This document shows positions 8,163 to 17,399 of a stretch of DNA of 64,000 nt, one piece after another. The translations under genes and the position numbers were made by a program. The notes under the pieces are model-generated. The model did not search any database. It was not told the DNA's origin and saw only the letters and a program-made list of their open reading frames with translations. The DNA is taken from contig NZ_CP041730.1 in the NCBI RefSeq assembly GCF_007431345.1, positions 1,302,001 to 1,366,000 of the forward strand, read 5' to 3'. Origin of the DNA: Chitinimonas arctica. Lineage in GTDB: Bacteria; Pseudomonadota; Gammaproteobacteria; Burkholderiales; Chitinimonadaceae. The first letter of the stretch is position 1; every line of letters begins with the position of its first letter.

Positions 8163-9203
8163 ATGGAAATCTCGGAACTCCTGGCCTTCTCGGTCAAGAA
8201 CAAGGCCTCGGACTTGCACCTGTCATCCGGCTTGCCACCCTGCATCCGGGTGCACGGCGACGTACGGCGCATCAATCTGCCGCCGATGGAGCACAAGGAC
8301 GTGCACGACATGGTGTACGACATCATGAACGACGGCCAGCGCAAGACCTACGAAGAAACCCTGGAGTGCGACTTTTCCTTCGAAATCCCCGGCCTGGCCC
8401 GTTTCCGGGTCAATGCCTTCGTGCAGAACCGGGGTGCCGGCGCGGTATTCCGTACCATTCCGTCCAAGGTGCTGTCCCTGGAGGAACTGAACGCCCCCAA
8501 GGTATTCAAGGAAATCGCCGAAACCCCTCGCGGCATCGTACTGGTGACCGGCCCGACCGGCTCGGGTAAATCCACCACCCTGGCCGCGATGGTCAATTAC
8601 ATCAACGAGAATGAATACGGCCATATCCTGACCGTGGAAGACCCGATCGAATTCGTGCACGAATCGAAAAAATGCCTGGTCAACCAGCGTGAGGTCGGCC
8701 CTCATACCAAGAGTTTCGCCAACTCCCTGCGCGCGGCGCTGCGGGAAGACCCGGACGTTATCCTGGTGGGTGAAATGCGTGACCTGGAAACCATTCGGCT
8801 AGCGCTGTCCGCAGCCGAAACAGGTCACTTGGTATTCGGCACCCTGCACACCTCGTCCGCGGCAAAGACCATCGACCGTATCGTGGACGTATTCCCGGCG
8901 GCGGAAAAGGAAATGGTCCGTTCGATGCTGTCCGAATCGCTGCGCGCGGTCATCTCCCAGACCCTGCTCAAGACCAAGGACGGCACCGGCCGGGTCGCCG
9001 CGCACGAAATCATGATCGGCATTCCCGCCATCCGTAACCTGATCCGGGAAAACAAGATCGCGCAGATGTATTCGACCATTCAGACCGGCCAGCAGCACGG
9101 CATGCAGACGCTGGATCAGTGCCTGACCGAATTGATACGCCGCAACCTCATCACCCCTGCGGAAGCCCGTGGCAAGGCGATGAACCCAGACAACTTCAAA
9201 TAA
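8163..9203 (+). CDS. pilT: PilT, type IV pilus retraction ATPase
   Basis: A 346-residue cytoplasmic hexameric ATPase that depolymerises type IV pili, driving twitching, DNA uptake and surface sensing. N-terminal PAS-like domain (ISELLAFSVKNKASDLHLSS), Walker A GPTGSGKST at about 130-138, Asp box and His box regions (TVEDPIEFVH, LVFGTLHTSSAAKTIDRI), Walker B VILVGEMRD, and the PilT signature AIRNLIREN required for retraction. The length is typical. ATG 8163 gives the standard MEISELL start. pilU follows 41 bases downstream. Confidence 0.97.
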   Translation: MEISELLAFSVKNKASDLHLSSGLPPCIRVHGDVRRINLPPMEHKDVHDMVYDIMNDGQRKTYEETLECDFSFEIPGLARFRVNAFVQNRGAGAVFRTIPSKVLSLEELNAPKVFKEIAETPRGIVLVTGPTGSGKSTTLAAMVNYINENEYGHILTVEDPIEFVHESKKCLVNQREVGPHTKSFANSLRAALREDPDVILVGEMRDLETIRLALSAAETGHLVFGTLHTSSAAKTIDRIVDVFPAAEKEMVRSMLSESLRAVISQTLLKTKDGTGRVAAHEIMIGIPAIRNLIRENKIAQMYSTIQTGQQHGMQTLDQCLTELIRRNLITPAEARGKAMNPDNFK

Positions 9204-9244
9204 GGCGGCACGCGCCCTCTTCGCGCAACGCCACGGAGCAAGCC

Positions 9245-10381
9245 ATGGAAAAGGAACAAGCCACCAAGTTCATGCACGATCTGCTGCGCCTGATGCGGCA
9301 GAAGAATGCATCGGACCTGTTTATCACCGCCGATTTTCCGCCGGCGATGAAGATCGACGGCAAGATGACGCCGGTGTCCAGCCAGCAACTCAGCAGCCAG
9401 CACACCAAGGAATTGTGCCGCTCGGTCATGAACGACCGCCAGGCGGAAGAGTTCGAGGCCACCAAGGAATGTAATTTCGCCATCAGCCCCGGCGGCATCG
9501 GCCGCTTCCGCTGCAATGCCTTCCAGCAGCAGGGCCGCATCGGCCTGGTACTGCGGACCATCACCACCGAAATCCCCAAGTTCGACGAACTGGGATTGCC
9601 ACCGGTGCTGAAGGACGTGGCACTGGCCAAGCGTGGCCTGGTGATCTTCGTCGGCGGTACCGGCTCCGGCAAATCGACCTCGCTGGCCGCCATGATCGGC
9701 TTTCGCAACGAGAACAGCTACGGCCATATCATCACCATCGAAGACCCGGTGGAGTATGTGCATGAGCACCGCAACTGCATCGTCACCCAGCGTGAAATCG
9801 GGGTGGATACCGATAGCTGGCACAACGCCCTGCGCAATACCTTGCGGCAGGCGCCGGACGTCATCCTGATCGGCGAAATCCGTGATCGCGAAACGATGGA
9901 CTACGCCGTCGCCTTCGCCGAAACCGGCCACCTGTGCATGGCTACCCTGCACGCCAACTCGGCCAACCAGGCGCTGGACCGTATCATCAACTTCTTCCCG
10001 GAAGAACGCCGCGCCCAGCTGCTGATGGACTTGTCGCTGAACCTGAAGGCCTTTATCTCGCAACGGCTGATTCCCCTGCGTACCGGCAAGGGCCGGGCGG
10101 CAGCGGTGGAAGTGATGCTCAATTCCCCGCTGATTTCCGACCTGATCTTCAAGGGCGATGTGCATGAGATCAAGGAGATCATGAGCAAGAGCCGCGAGCT
10201 GGGCATGCAGACATTCGACCAGGCGCTGTTCGATCTGTACGAAGACGGCAAGATCAGCTACGAGGATGGCCTGCGCAATGCCGACTCGGTGAACGACCTG
10301 CGGCTGAAGATCAAGCTGCAGTCGAAGGAATCCAAGGGCCGGGACGCGATGGCAGGCCTGGATCACCTCGATATCGTATGA
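9245..10381 (+). CDS. pilU: PilU, PilT-dependent retraction ATPase
   Basis: A 378-residue PilT paralogue that assists PilT-powered retraction. Walker A is GGTGSGKST (about 142-150), Walker B VILIGEIRD, with TIEDPVEYVH and ATLHANSANQALDRI. It lacks the AIRNLIREN signature (it reads ISDLIFKGDVHEI there) and has the PilU-style acidic C-terminal extension ending GLDHLDIV. ATG 9245 has GGAG nine bases upstream. It is co-oriented with pilT and very likely in one operon. Confidence 0.96.
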   Translation: MEKEQATKFMHDLLRLMRQKNASDLFITADFPPAMKIDGKMTPVSSQQLSSQHTKELCRSVMNDRQAEEFEATKECNFAISPGGIGRFRCNAFQQQGRIGLVLRTITTEIPKFDELGLPPVLKDVALAKRGLVIFVGGTGSGKSTSLAAMIGFRNENSYGHIITIEDPVEYVHEHRNCIVTQREIGVDTDSWHNALRNTLRQAPDVILIGEIRDRETMDYAVAFAETGHLCMATLHANSANQALDRIINFFPEERRAQLLMDLSLNLKAFISQRLIPLRTGKGRAAAVEVMLNSPLISDLIFKGDVHEIKEIMSKSRELGMQTFDQALFDLYEDGKISYEDGLRNADSVNDLRLKIKLQSKESKGRDAMAGLDHLDIV

Positions 10382-10387
10382 GCCATG

Positions 10388-10410
10388 GCGGGACCGCCGG
10401 CCGGTCCCGC
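10388..10410. terminator. Hairpin between convergent pilU and mscS-like genes
   Basis: An 8-bp perfect stem (GCGGGACC / GGTCCCGC) with a seven-base loop lies between the two converging stop codons. Neither side has a good T-run, so it may be a weak or shared terminator. Confidence 0.4.
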
Positions 10411-10414
10411 TCCC

Positions 10415-11920
10415 TTACAAACTAAAAAACCGTTTGATCCTGTCGCGTAGTTCGGCCGGCGGCGGCGTGGCCTGGACATTGCCGGCATCGCGCCGGTGCA
10501 ATTGGTTCTCCGCCAGGCGCTGGGCCAATATGCTCGACAAGGCATCGGCCAGCGCCGGCCGGGCGGTCAGGATGGCCTGGAAACCCGCCCGGTCGAGCCG
10601 ATAGCACTCGACATAGCTGCCCGCCACCACCGTGGCCGAGCGGGGGGCACCCGTCATCAAGCCCATTTCACCGAAAAAGCCCCCCGCCTTGAGGTGCCCC
10701 AGTAGCTCCGCCTGCGGCGTATCGTAGTGATTCCAGACATCCACTTCACCTAGCGTCAGGATGTACAGCCAGTGTGCCACCGCACCCTGCCGGCTGATCA
10801 CGTCGCCCGCCTCGAACGGCGCGAAGCTCAATTGCTCGGCCAGGTGCTCCCTTTCTTCCGACGTAAAATCGGCGAACAAGGCGACGCATTCCAATGCGGT
10901 CAGCCGCTTGCCGATATCCAGCGCCTGCCGCTGGGCGGCGGTCTTGTCATTGTCCTTGGTCATCAGCACATTGTGGCTGGGCGCCGCCAGGGGCACGCCG
11001 TGCCGTACCAGGGCGGTGATCAGATGGGCACGCACCTGTGAATCGGTCGGGTCGTCCTGGGCGAAGTCGGTCAGCCAGTAGCGCAGGGCATAGCGGGCGA
11101 TACCATCCCTGGCTTCCATCAACACGGCCTGCGGGGCCGGATCGAGCGCCACGAAGGCAATCCTGGCCTCGCGCACCGCGTGTTGCATCAACTCGATCAC
11201 CCGGCTGGGCGGCTGCTCCCATGCCACTTCCAGCCACACCCAGCGCCGCCACTGCAGCGTATGGCTGCTGAAGCGCTTGCCGATGACCTGGAAGCTGTTT
11301 TTCATCAACCAGGCATTGGGCACCACCACGGTTTCGCCGTTACGGGTTTCGATCAGGGTGGAGCGCCAGCCTATCTGCAGCACCCGTCCGGAGAAATCAT
11401 GCAGCTTCACCCACTGCCCCAGGTCGAGCGAGTCGTCCAGTTGCAGGGCGATGCCGGACAGGATATTGCCCAGCGTATCCTGCATGGCGAAGGCCAGCAC
11501 CGCGGTGATCACCGCCGAGGTGGTAACCAGTTGCGACAGGTCCAGGCCGGCATACCGTAGCCTGACCAGGCCCCAGCCCAAATAGCAGAGCATCACCAGC
11601 ACATCTTCGAGGATGCGCGGCGGCTCCACCCCGATGGCGGACAAGAACAGCCGAAACAGCACCAGGCCGAACAAGCGGATGATGACCAGCCCCAGCAGGA
11701 TGGTGAATATCTCGTTCAGTATCTCGCCGGCCTGCAAGCCATGCTGCCGCAACAGGGTAGCGAGCAGCAGGCCCAGCGCACTCAGCATCAGGTACAGCAA
11801 GGTCAGCGCCACATTACGGCGTTCGGCCGGGCGATAGCGGTAAAGGGCGGCCAGCATGCCGGCACAGAGCGCCAGCAGATAAGGCCATTCCAGGCGGGCC
11901 AGGTTTTCCAGGGAGGGCAT
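10415..11920 (-). CDS. MscS-type mechanosensitive channel with cyclic-nucleotide-binding domain
   Basis: A 501-residue inner-membrane protein. Several N-terminal helices lead into an MscS pore/beta domain (TSAVITAVLAFAMQDTLGNI, GQWVKLHDFSGRVLQIGWRS, NGETVVVPNAWLMKNSF, about 140-260). A C-terminal cNMP-binding (CRP-like) domain follows: FEAGDVISRQGAVAHWLYIL, GGFFGEMGLMTGAPRSATVV, residues about 365-470. Such channels gate in response to membrane tension, with the cNMP domain proposed to modulate gating. ATG 11920 was chosen; an upstream start at 12028 would overlap the divergent gene. The C-terminal arginines point to a real PBC-like pocket, but the ligand is unknown. Confidence 0.88.
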   Translation of the reverse strand: MPSLENLARLEWPYLLALCAGMLAALYRYRPAERRNVALTLLYLMLSALGLLLATLLRQHGLQAGEILNEIFTILLGLVIIRLFGLVLFRLFLSAIGVEPPRILEDVLVMLCYLGWGLVRLRYAGLDLSQLVTTSAVITAVLAFAMQDTLGNILSGIALQLDDSLDLGQWVKLHDFSGRVLQIGWRSTLIETRNGETVVVPNAWLMKNSFQVIGKRFSSHTLQWRRWVWLEVAWEQPPSRVIELMQHAVREARIAFVALDPAPQAVLMEARDGIARYALRYWLTDFAQDDPTDSQVRAHLITALVRHGVPLAAPSHNVLMTKDNDKTAAQRQALDIGKRLTALECVALFADFTSEEREHLAEQLSFAPFEAGDVISRQGAVAHWLYILTLGEVDVWNHYDTPQAELLGHLKAGGFFGEMGLMTGAPRSATVVAGSYVECYRLDRAGFQAILTARPALADALSSILAQRLAENQLHRRDAGNVQATPPPAELRDRIKRFFSL

Positions 11921-12020
11921 GAGCGTCTTGTCTGGTGTCTGATCCAAGCATAGACGAAGGGTTGGGGCTGCGCGGGTGGCTACATTTGCTACGATAAGAT
12001 GAATCACCGATTGCGAACTC

Positions 12021-13289
12021 ATGCCCACCCCGCAATTTTTTCTCGGCCGCCAACCGATTGTCGGACGCCAACGCGAACTGGTCGCCTATGAGCTGCTGTT
12101 TCGCACCAGCCAGGACAATAATGCGGAGGTGCAGGACGATGTGGCCGCCAGCGCCGCGGTCATGCAGCATGCGTTTTCGGGCTTGGGCCTCCATGCGGTG
12201 CTGGAAGACAAGTTGGGATTTATCAATCTATCCGAACCGCTTCTGCGCAGCGATGTAATCGAAATCCTGCCGCGAGAGCGCGTGGTGTTGGAAATCCTCG
12301 AAACCGTACCGCTCACGCCAGCCGTGATCGAACGCTGCCGGGCCCTGCGGGCGGCCGGCTATCGGCTGGCGCTGGATGACGTGATCCGCTTCGACGAAGC
12401 GCAAAAAGCCATTCTGCCGCTGATCGAAGTGGTCAAGCTGGACGTGCTGGCCATGCAGTCGCGCGAGACCGAGGCCCTGGTGCGCCATCTCAAGCCGTTC
12501 GGCGTGCAACTGTTAGCCGAGAAGGTCGATTCCACCCTGCAGCGCGATTTCTGCCATGAGCTGGGTTGCGACCTGTTCCAGGGCTATTACTTCGCCCGTC
12601 CCACCATCCTGAGCGGCAAGCCAGTCCAGCCCTCCGCCATGCTGTTGCTCAAGCTACTGAACCAGGTGGCCACCGATGCCGAGACCGAGGAACTGGAAGA
12701 TACCCTCAAGCACGCACCTGACCTGACCGTGCATTTACTGCGCCTGGTGAATTCAGTGGCCTTCGGCCTGCCGCGCAAGATTTCCGGTGTGCGCACCGCA
12801 CTGACCCTGCTGGGGCGGGCACAGTTGCACCGCTGGGTGCAGATCATGGTATTCGCCCAACAATCGGCCACCCATACCGCGGCCGATCCGCTGGTGCAGA
12901 CTGCCGCTCTGCGTGGCCATCTGATGGAAAGGCTGTGCCAAACCCTGCAGCCCGGTGATGAAGCCATGGCCGACCGCGCCTTTATGACCGGCATGTTGAG
13001 CCTGCTGGATGCCCTGTTCGGCAAGCCGATAGCCGAGATACTCCAACCACTCAACCTTGAAGAGAAGGTCCAGGAAGCCTTGCTGCATCGCAGCGGCTGG
13101 CTGGGCCAGCTGCTGCGGCTGGTGGAGGGCATGGAACTGGCCGACCACGATGTCACCGCCACCCTGCTGGCGGGCTTTCCGCAGCTGCAATGGGACCAGC
13201 TGAATCGCCTGCAGATCGAAGCCATGAGCTGGGCGGCCAGATTGGGGCGGGAGGAAAGCGGTGTGGCCAGTTCGCGTGAACCCGCGTAA
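12021..13289 (+). CDS. EAL and HDOD domain signalling protein (YuxH-like)
   Basis: A 422-residue cytoplasmic protein. The N-terminal EAL-like domain (1-205) starts FFLGRQPIVGRQRELVAYELL, with YELL in place of the catalytic EAL glutamate motif, and retains LDDVIRFDEAQ and GCDLFQGYYFARP. The C-terminal HDOD domain (about 210-400) has LLRLVNSVAFGLPRKISGV and ALTLLGRAQLHRW. Proteins of this architecture are usually inactive as c-di-GMP phosphodiesterases and act as effectors or adaptors in motility and surface behaviour. Divergent from the MscS-like gene and next to pilTU, so a link to twitching is a reasonable guess only. Confidence 0.88.
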   Translation: MPTPQFFLGRQPIVGRQRELVAYELLFRTSQDNNAEVQDDVAASAAVMQHAFSGLGLHAVLEDKLGFINLSEPLLRSDVIEILPRERVVLEILETVPLTPAVIERCRALRAAGYRLALDDVIRFDEAQKAILPLIEVVKLDVLAMQSRETEALVRHLKPFGVQLLAEKVDSTLQRDFCHELGCDLFQGYYFARPTILSGKPVQPSAMLLLKLLNQVATDAETEELEDTLKHAPDLTVHLLRLVNSVAFGLPRKISGVRTALTLLGRAQLHRWVQIMVFAQQSATHTAADPLVQTAALRGHLMERLCQTLQPGDEAMADRAFMTGMLSLLDALFGKPIAEILQPLNLEEKVQEALLHRSGWLGQLLRLVEGMELADHDVTATLLAGFPQLQWDQLNRLQIEAMSWAARLGREESGVASSREPA

Positions 13290-13298
13290 CAATGGCCG

Positions 13299-13328
13299 AA
13301 AAAAAAGCGCAGTCCTGAGACCGCGCTT
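13299..13328 (-). terminator. Rho-independent terminator of the binding-protein gene
   Basis: On the minus strand AAGCGCGGTC, loop TCAG, GACTGCGCTT forms a 10-bp stem with one GU pair, followed by a run of eight T. It lies 16 bases after the stop of the branched-chain amino acid binding protein, and may also end the convergent EAL-HDOD transcript. Confidence 0.75.
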
Positions 13329-13344
13329 CTATCGCCAACAAAGA

Positions 13345-14535
13345 TTACTTGGCGCCTATCGTTTCCAGCACTGTCCAGGCCCCGTTCTGCACCTTATAGA
13401 CGGTGATGCCGCCATCCTTCAGGTCGCCTTTGTCGTCGAAGGCGATGGCTGAGGAGGTGACGCCGGCATAGCTGTTCTTGGCCAGCTCGGGCAGGTAGGC
13501 CTTGGGGTCGATGGAGTTGGCTTTCTTCATCGCCGCGATCATCTGCCGGGTAGCGTCATAGCCATAGGGCGTGTAGATCTCCATCTCTTGATACTTGGCC
13601 TTGAAGCGGGCTTCGAAGTCCTTGCCGCCGGGCATTTTTTCCATCGGCACACCGGCCAGCGAGGCGATGGTGCCTTCCGCGTCCTTGCCGGCCAGCTTGA
13701 CGAAGTTATCGGTGCGGGTCATCTCGCCCGACAGCAGCGGTACGGTCAAGCCCAGCCGCTTCATCTGGATCACCATGGGGCCCGATTGGGTATCGGCGCC
13801 GCCGTAGAACACGGCATCGGGCTTGGCGCCCTTGATGGTGGTCAGGATGCTGGCGAAGTCGGTGGCCTTGTCATTGGTGAACTCGTGCTTGACGATCTCG
13901 CCGCCGGCCGCCTTGGCGGCCTTTTCGAATTCGTCCGCCAGGCCTTGGCCGTAGGCGGTACGGTCATCGATGATGGCGATCTTCTTGGCGCCCAGTTTTT
14001 CCACCACGAACTTGCCCATCACGCTGCCCTGCTGGGTATCGGAGGTCATGGACCGGAAAGTGGTCTTGAAGCCCTGATGGGTGAAGGCCGGCGCGGTGGC
14101 CATGGAGATCTGCGGCAAGCCCGCATCTGCATAGATCTTGGAAGCCGGGATGGACGTGCCGGAATTGAAGTGCCCGATCACGCCGGCCACCTGGGCGTCC
14201 ACCAGCTTCTGTGCCACCTGGGTACCGGTCTTCGGATCGGCCTGGTCATCCTCGGCCATCAGCTCGAACTTGACCTTCTTGCCGCCGATGGTGGGCGGAT
14301 TGGCGTTCTCGTCGTCCAGCGCCAGCAAAACGCCGTTCTGGTAGCCCTTGCCGTAATGGGCCTGCGGGCCGGTCAGCGGTGCGGCGAAACCCAGCTTCAC
14401 CACCTGGACTTCGTTCGCGGCTTGCGGCGCGGCCGCATCGGCGGGAGCCGCCTCTTTGTTGCCGCAAGCGGCCAAAACCAGGGCGGCAACCGCCGTCAGG
14501 GCAAATACATGGGTCTTGTTCACAGTCGTCCTCAT
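13345..14535 (-). CDS. Branched-chain amino acid ABC transporter substrate-binding lipoprotein
   Basis: A 396-residue periplasmic binding protein of the LivJ/LivK (Leu/Ile/Val-binding) family. The signal sequence ends in a lipobox, LVLAAC (Cys about 24). The family core follows: VKLGFAAPLTGPQAHYGKGY, GVIGHFNSGTSIPASKIYAD, KKIAIIDDRTAYGQGLADEF and ETIGAK at the end. It captures branched-chain or related amino acids for an ABC importer. No permease or ATPase genes are next to it, so it works with a transporter encoded elsewhere. ATG 14535 has AAAGAAAAG just upstream. Confidence 0.93.
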   Translation of the reverse strand: MRTTVNKTHVFALTAVAALVLAACGNKEAAPADAAAPQAANEVQVVKLGFAAPLTGPQAHYGKGYQNGVLLALDDENANPPTIGGKKVKFELMAEDDQADPKTGTQVAQKLVDAQVAGVIGHFNSGTSIPASKIYADAGLPQISMATAPAFTHQGFKTTFRSMTSDTQQGSVMGKFVVEKLGAKKIAIIDDRTAYGQGLADEFEKAAKAAGGEIVKHEFTNDKATDFASILTTIKGAKPDAVFYGGADTQSGPMVIQMKRLGLTVPLLSGEMTRTDNFVKLAGKDAEGTIASLAGVPMEKMPGGKDFEARFKAKYQEMEIYTPYGYDATRQMIAAMKKANSIDPKAYLPELAKNSYAGVTSSAIAFDDKGDLKDGGITVYKVQNGAWTVLETIGAK

Positions 14536-15062
14536 CTTTTCTTTGGGGGGCAGGCGCCGCGGCATCGATCGTCCAGGCGGTCGATGGCACGGTTGTCAAC
14601 GGCATGGGCCGGTGACGCAGGATTGTAGTCGCGGACCGTCCCGTTAAGACTGGGGAATTCCCTAGGTCCGGCAACGGTTTGTCTTATTGCGACAAGGCCT
14701 TACACGGTCGGTTCGCCAGCAGGATGCAAGATCCGGCCAGATCAATAGTGGGCAAAAAACGGAAGAAACGAAAATTTTCTCGTCGCAACATGGAGCGTCT
14801 GTTTTTTTCATGGCACTTAGTTGGACGCTGCCACAAGCCCTATCCAGCTTGGTTCCATGGGCTCCCCCTGCACGGCGGACGACCCGCTGCCAAGCCAATT
14901 CAGTGCAGTGTGTTTTTCTTATACACAGTCTGTTGCTCTTTATCCCTAATGCTTTCTGGGTATTTGCATAGGTGTTTTCCCTTACCCCACTATGGCAGCC
15001 GCGCTTGGGAAAGCGCATGCAGTTGAAGCTGGTTTCTAATTACAACAAAAGAGGTAATAAAC
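14536..15062. other. Divergent intergenic region
   Basis: About 530 bases between the divergent binding-protein gene and the small secreted-protein gene. It is less GC-rich than its surroundings (for example GAAAATTTTC near 14769), consistent with promoters for both sides. I see no gene or RNA. Confidence 0.4.
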
Positions 15063-15521
15063 GTGATTGATATCCCGGTTAGTAAATGCATCTCCACGCT
15101 GCTGCTCGGCATGCTGCTGTCGGCAGCCGCCAGCGCGACCGCTGCCGAAGCGCCGGCCGCCGGATCGCCGGCCGCCACCTCGGGCGAAGCCGCCCTGAAG
15201 GTCTATCGCGACCCCGTCACCGGCAAGCTGCGCCAGCCCGAACACGATGAAGCAAGTGGCCCGGATGCCGCCACGCGCCGGCCACAAGCCAGTGCGCGCA
15301 CCATCCCTGACCGCGTGGTCGAACCAAAAGTACAAAAGACCCGTAGCGGCGGCACCTCGATGACCCTGGGCGAGGAACACCTGAATTATTCGATCGCAGT
15401 AAGAAAGCCGGACGGTTCGGTAAAAGTGCATTGCGTGGAAGGCAAGCAGGCAGCCGATGCGCTGCTCAAGCAGGACGCCACCACCGCCAGCACACCGAAG
15501 GAACAAGCCAATGACCGCTAA
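15063..15521 (+). CDS. Small secreted protein, post-PEP-CTERM-1-like
   Basis: A 152-residue protein with a signal peptide (STLLLGMLLSAAASATAAEA) and a low-complexity Ala-rich linker. The segment ALKVYRDPVTGKLRQPEHDE fits the DPxTGxLxxP pattern of the post-PEP-CTERM-1 family, whose function is unknown. The start is a GTG at 15063 with AGAGGT nine bases upstream. Its last 11 bases overlap the start of the metalloprotease gene, so the two are translationally coupled. It may be a chaperone, inhibitor or partner of the protease (inference). Confidence 0.7.
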   Translation: MIDIPVSKCISTLLLGMLLSAAASATAAEAPAAGSPAATSGEAALKVYRDPVTGKLRQPEHDEASGPDAATRRPQASARTIPDRVVEPKVQKTRSGGTSMTLGEEHLNYSIAVRKPDGSVKVHCVEGKQAADALLKQDATTASTPKEQANDR

Positions 15522-16923
15522 CAAGCAATTCGCACTGACCGCACTGGCCTGCCTGCTGGGCGGCGCGCCACTGGTGGCCAATGCCGCCGCCACCATCATC
15601 GTCGTGAACGCCGATGGTCCCGGTGAAGGTTTCAACGACCCCACCCCTGTCGCCCCCATTGGTGGCAACAGCGGCACCACCCTTGGCCAGCAGCGCCTGA
15701 TCGCCTTCCAGACCGCAGCCGATCTGTGGGGCGCCAAGCTCAATAGCGCCGTGCCTATCCGCATCAAATCCAATTTCGACCCGCTCACCTGCGATGCCAA
15801 CAGCGCCACGCTGGGCGCCGCCGGTCCATTGGAAGTGGGCTCGGACTTCCGTGGCGCACCACGGCGCGGCACCTGGTACCACGGCGCCCTGGCGAACAAG
15901 ATCATCGGCACCGACGATTTCGCCGGCCGCCCGGTTATCCAAGCCCGCTTCAACTCCAACCTGGGCACGGAAAACTGCCTGGCGGGCGGCGGCTTCTACC
16001 TGGGCCTGGATGGCCAGCACAACGGCAAAACGGATCTGGTCGGCGTATTGCTGCATGAATTCGGCCATGGCCTGGGCTTCTCCAACCTGACCAACGGCCA
16101 GACCGGCCGTCGTCTCAGCACCGGCAAGCCGTCGGCGTGGGATTACCACATGCTGGACCTGACCACCAACAAGCTGTGGTCGGCCATGACCGATGCCGAG
16201 CGCAAGGCGTCGGGCATCAACTCCCGCAACCTGGTCTGGGTCGGCGCCAATGTCACCCGCGAAGTGCCGAACGTGCTGCGCAACGGTGTGCCGCAACTGC
16301 GGATCACCGCGCCCCTCACGCTCGCCGGCAACCTGTTGGCCGGTGCGGCCGACTTCGGTGCGCCACTGACCGCTAGCGGCTTGTCGGGCACCATCGCCAA
16401 GCTGAGCGACCAGGCCGACGGTACCGGCCTGGCCTGTACGCCGCTGACCGCTGCCAATGCGGTGGCGGTGCAAGGCAAGCTGGCGCTGATCGACCGTGGC
16501 ACCTGCACCTTCAGCATCAAGGTGAAGAACGCCCAGGACGCAGGCGCGATCGGCGTGATCATCGCCGATAACGTGGCCGGTTCGCCGCCACCAGGCTTGG
16601 CCGGCTCCGATCCCACCATCACCATCCCGGCAGCCCGTATCACCAAGGCCGACGCGGACAGGATCAAGACCCGCCTGAACAGCGCCGGCGCCGTGAAGGC
16701 CACGCTGGGTCTGAACAACAACCTGCGCGCCGGCGCCGATACCCAGGGCCGCGTCATGATGTTCACGCCCAATCCGTATCAGCCTGGCTCTTCGGTATCG
16801 CACTTCGACACCAGCGCCAAGCCGGATCTGCTGATGGAACCGCAGGACACCGAAGAAGTGAAGCGCTCGGTGGATACGCCGCAAGATCTGACCTACCCCT
16901 TGCTGCGCGATTTGGGTTGGTAG
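15511..16923 (+). CDS. Secreted zinc metalloprotease with PA domain
   Basis: A 470-residue exported protein: signal peptide (LTALACLLGGAPLVANAAA), catalytic region with VLLHEFGHGLGFSNL at about 184-198, an inserted protease-associated (PA) domain (about 270-410) containing ALIDRGTCTFSIKVKNAQDA and GAIGVIIADN, then a return to the catalytic fold ending YPLLRDLGW. HExGH supplies two zinc-binding His and the catalytic Glu; the usual metzincin third ligand position (HExxHxxGxxH) is Asn here. The substrate is unknown. ATG 15511 lies inside the end of the upstream gene with an AAGGAA ribosome-binding site. Confidence 0.85.
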   Translation: MTANKQFALTALACLLGGAPLVANAAATIIVVNADGPGEGFNDPTPVAPIGGNSGTTLGQQRLIAFQTAADLWGAKLNSAVPIRIKSNFDPLTCDANSATLGAAGPLEVGSDFRGAPRRGTWYHGALANKIIGTDDFAGRPVIQARFNSNLGTENCLAGGGFYLGLDGQHNGKTDLVGVLLHEFGHGLGFSNLTNGQTGRRLSTGKPSAWDYHMLDLTTNKLWSAMTDAERKASGINSRNLVWVGANVTREVPNVLRNGVPQLRITAPLTLAGNLLAGAADFGAPLTASGLSGTIAKLSDQADGTGLACTPLTAANAVAVQGKLALIDRGTCTFSIKVKNAQDAGAIGVIIADNVAGSPPPGLAGSDPTITIPAARITKADADRIKTRLNSAGAVKATLGLNNNLRAGADTQGRVMMFTPNPYQPGSSVSHFDTSAKPDLLMEPQDTEEVKRSVDTPQDLTYPLLRDLGW

Positions 16924-16960
16924 GCATAGTAGCCTCGACCGCGGTTCAGTCGAGATAGGA

Positions 16961-16994
16961 ACAGGCCCGCGTCGATTCGCGGGCCTGTTTTTTT
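16961..16994 (+). terminator. Rho-independent terminator after the metalloprotease
   Basis: Perfect 11-bp stem ACAGGCCCGCG / CGCGGGCCTGT with a six-base loop and a T7 tail, 38 bases after the metalloprotease stop. Confidence 0.93.
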
Positions 16995-17399
16995 GGCAAA
17001 GGCCTCCCGTTGCGCTCGCGCAGCGCTGAAACCCGTTAAAAAATTTTGCTCGCGCACTTTTTGCGTCGGGACGAATTCGGCTATAGGGGGTGCTAGCGAA
17101 ACTCGTTGAAATTATATGAAAACAAATCTTAATCTCAATAGTGCCTTTTTGTTTCCAGTGGGAAAATGGTATTGGTGTTGTATATCAGTTGGTTAATGAT
17201 TCATAAAATTGAAACGTTCTCCACGTTGCCGCATGGCACGTCAGGCAACGATACCGCCCGCATTCGACAGTTGATTTAATTGTATAAGTGCCTCCAAGGA
17301 GACACGCTGGAGGTGCTCTTTTAAATACCCCCCTTACGCCCGGCTGTCGAATTTTGGATACCAGATCGACTATATTTCAGATAAGAGACGAGTAATTAA
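16995..17399. other. AT-rich gap with two stem-loops
   Basis: Composition drops sharply to AT-rich from about 17100. Two structures stand out: CGTTGCC / GGCAACG at 17224-17250, and a 10-bp stem with two GU pairs at 17287-17317 followed by CTTTTAA, which looks like a terminator. No gene precedes it after 16994, so it could end a small RNA, or be left from a lost gene. The rest presumably holds the promoter of the pentapeptide gene. Confidence 0.4.

Noticed and set aside
15466..16884. A 472-codon minus-strand frame opposite the metalloprotease
   Set aside because: Shadow of the real gene, which has a signal peptide and HEFGHGLGF. The shadow has no recognisable domain.
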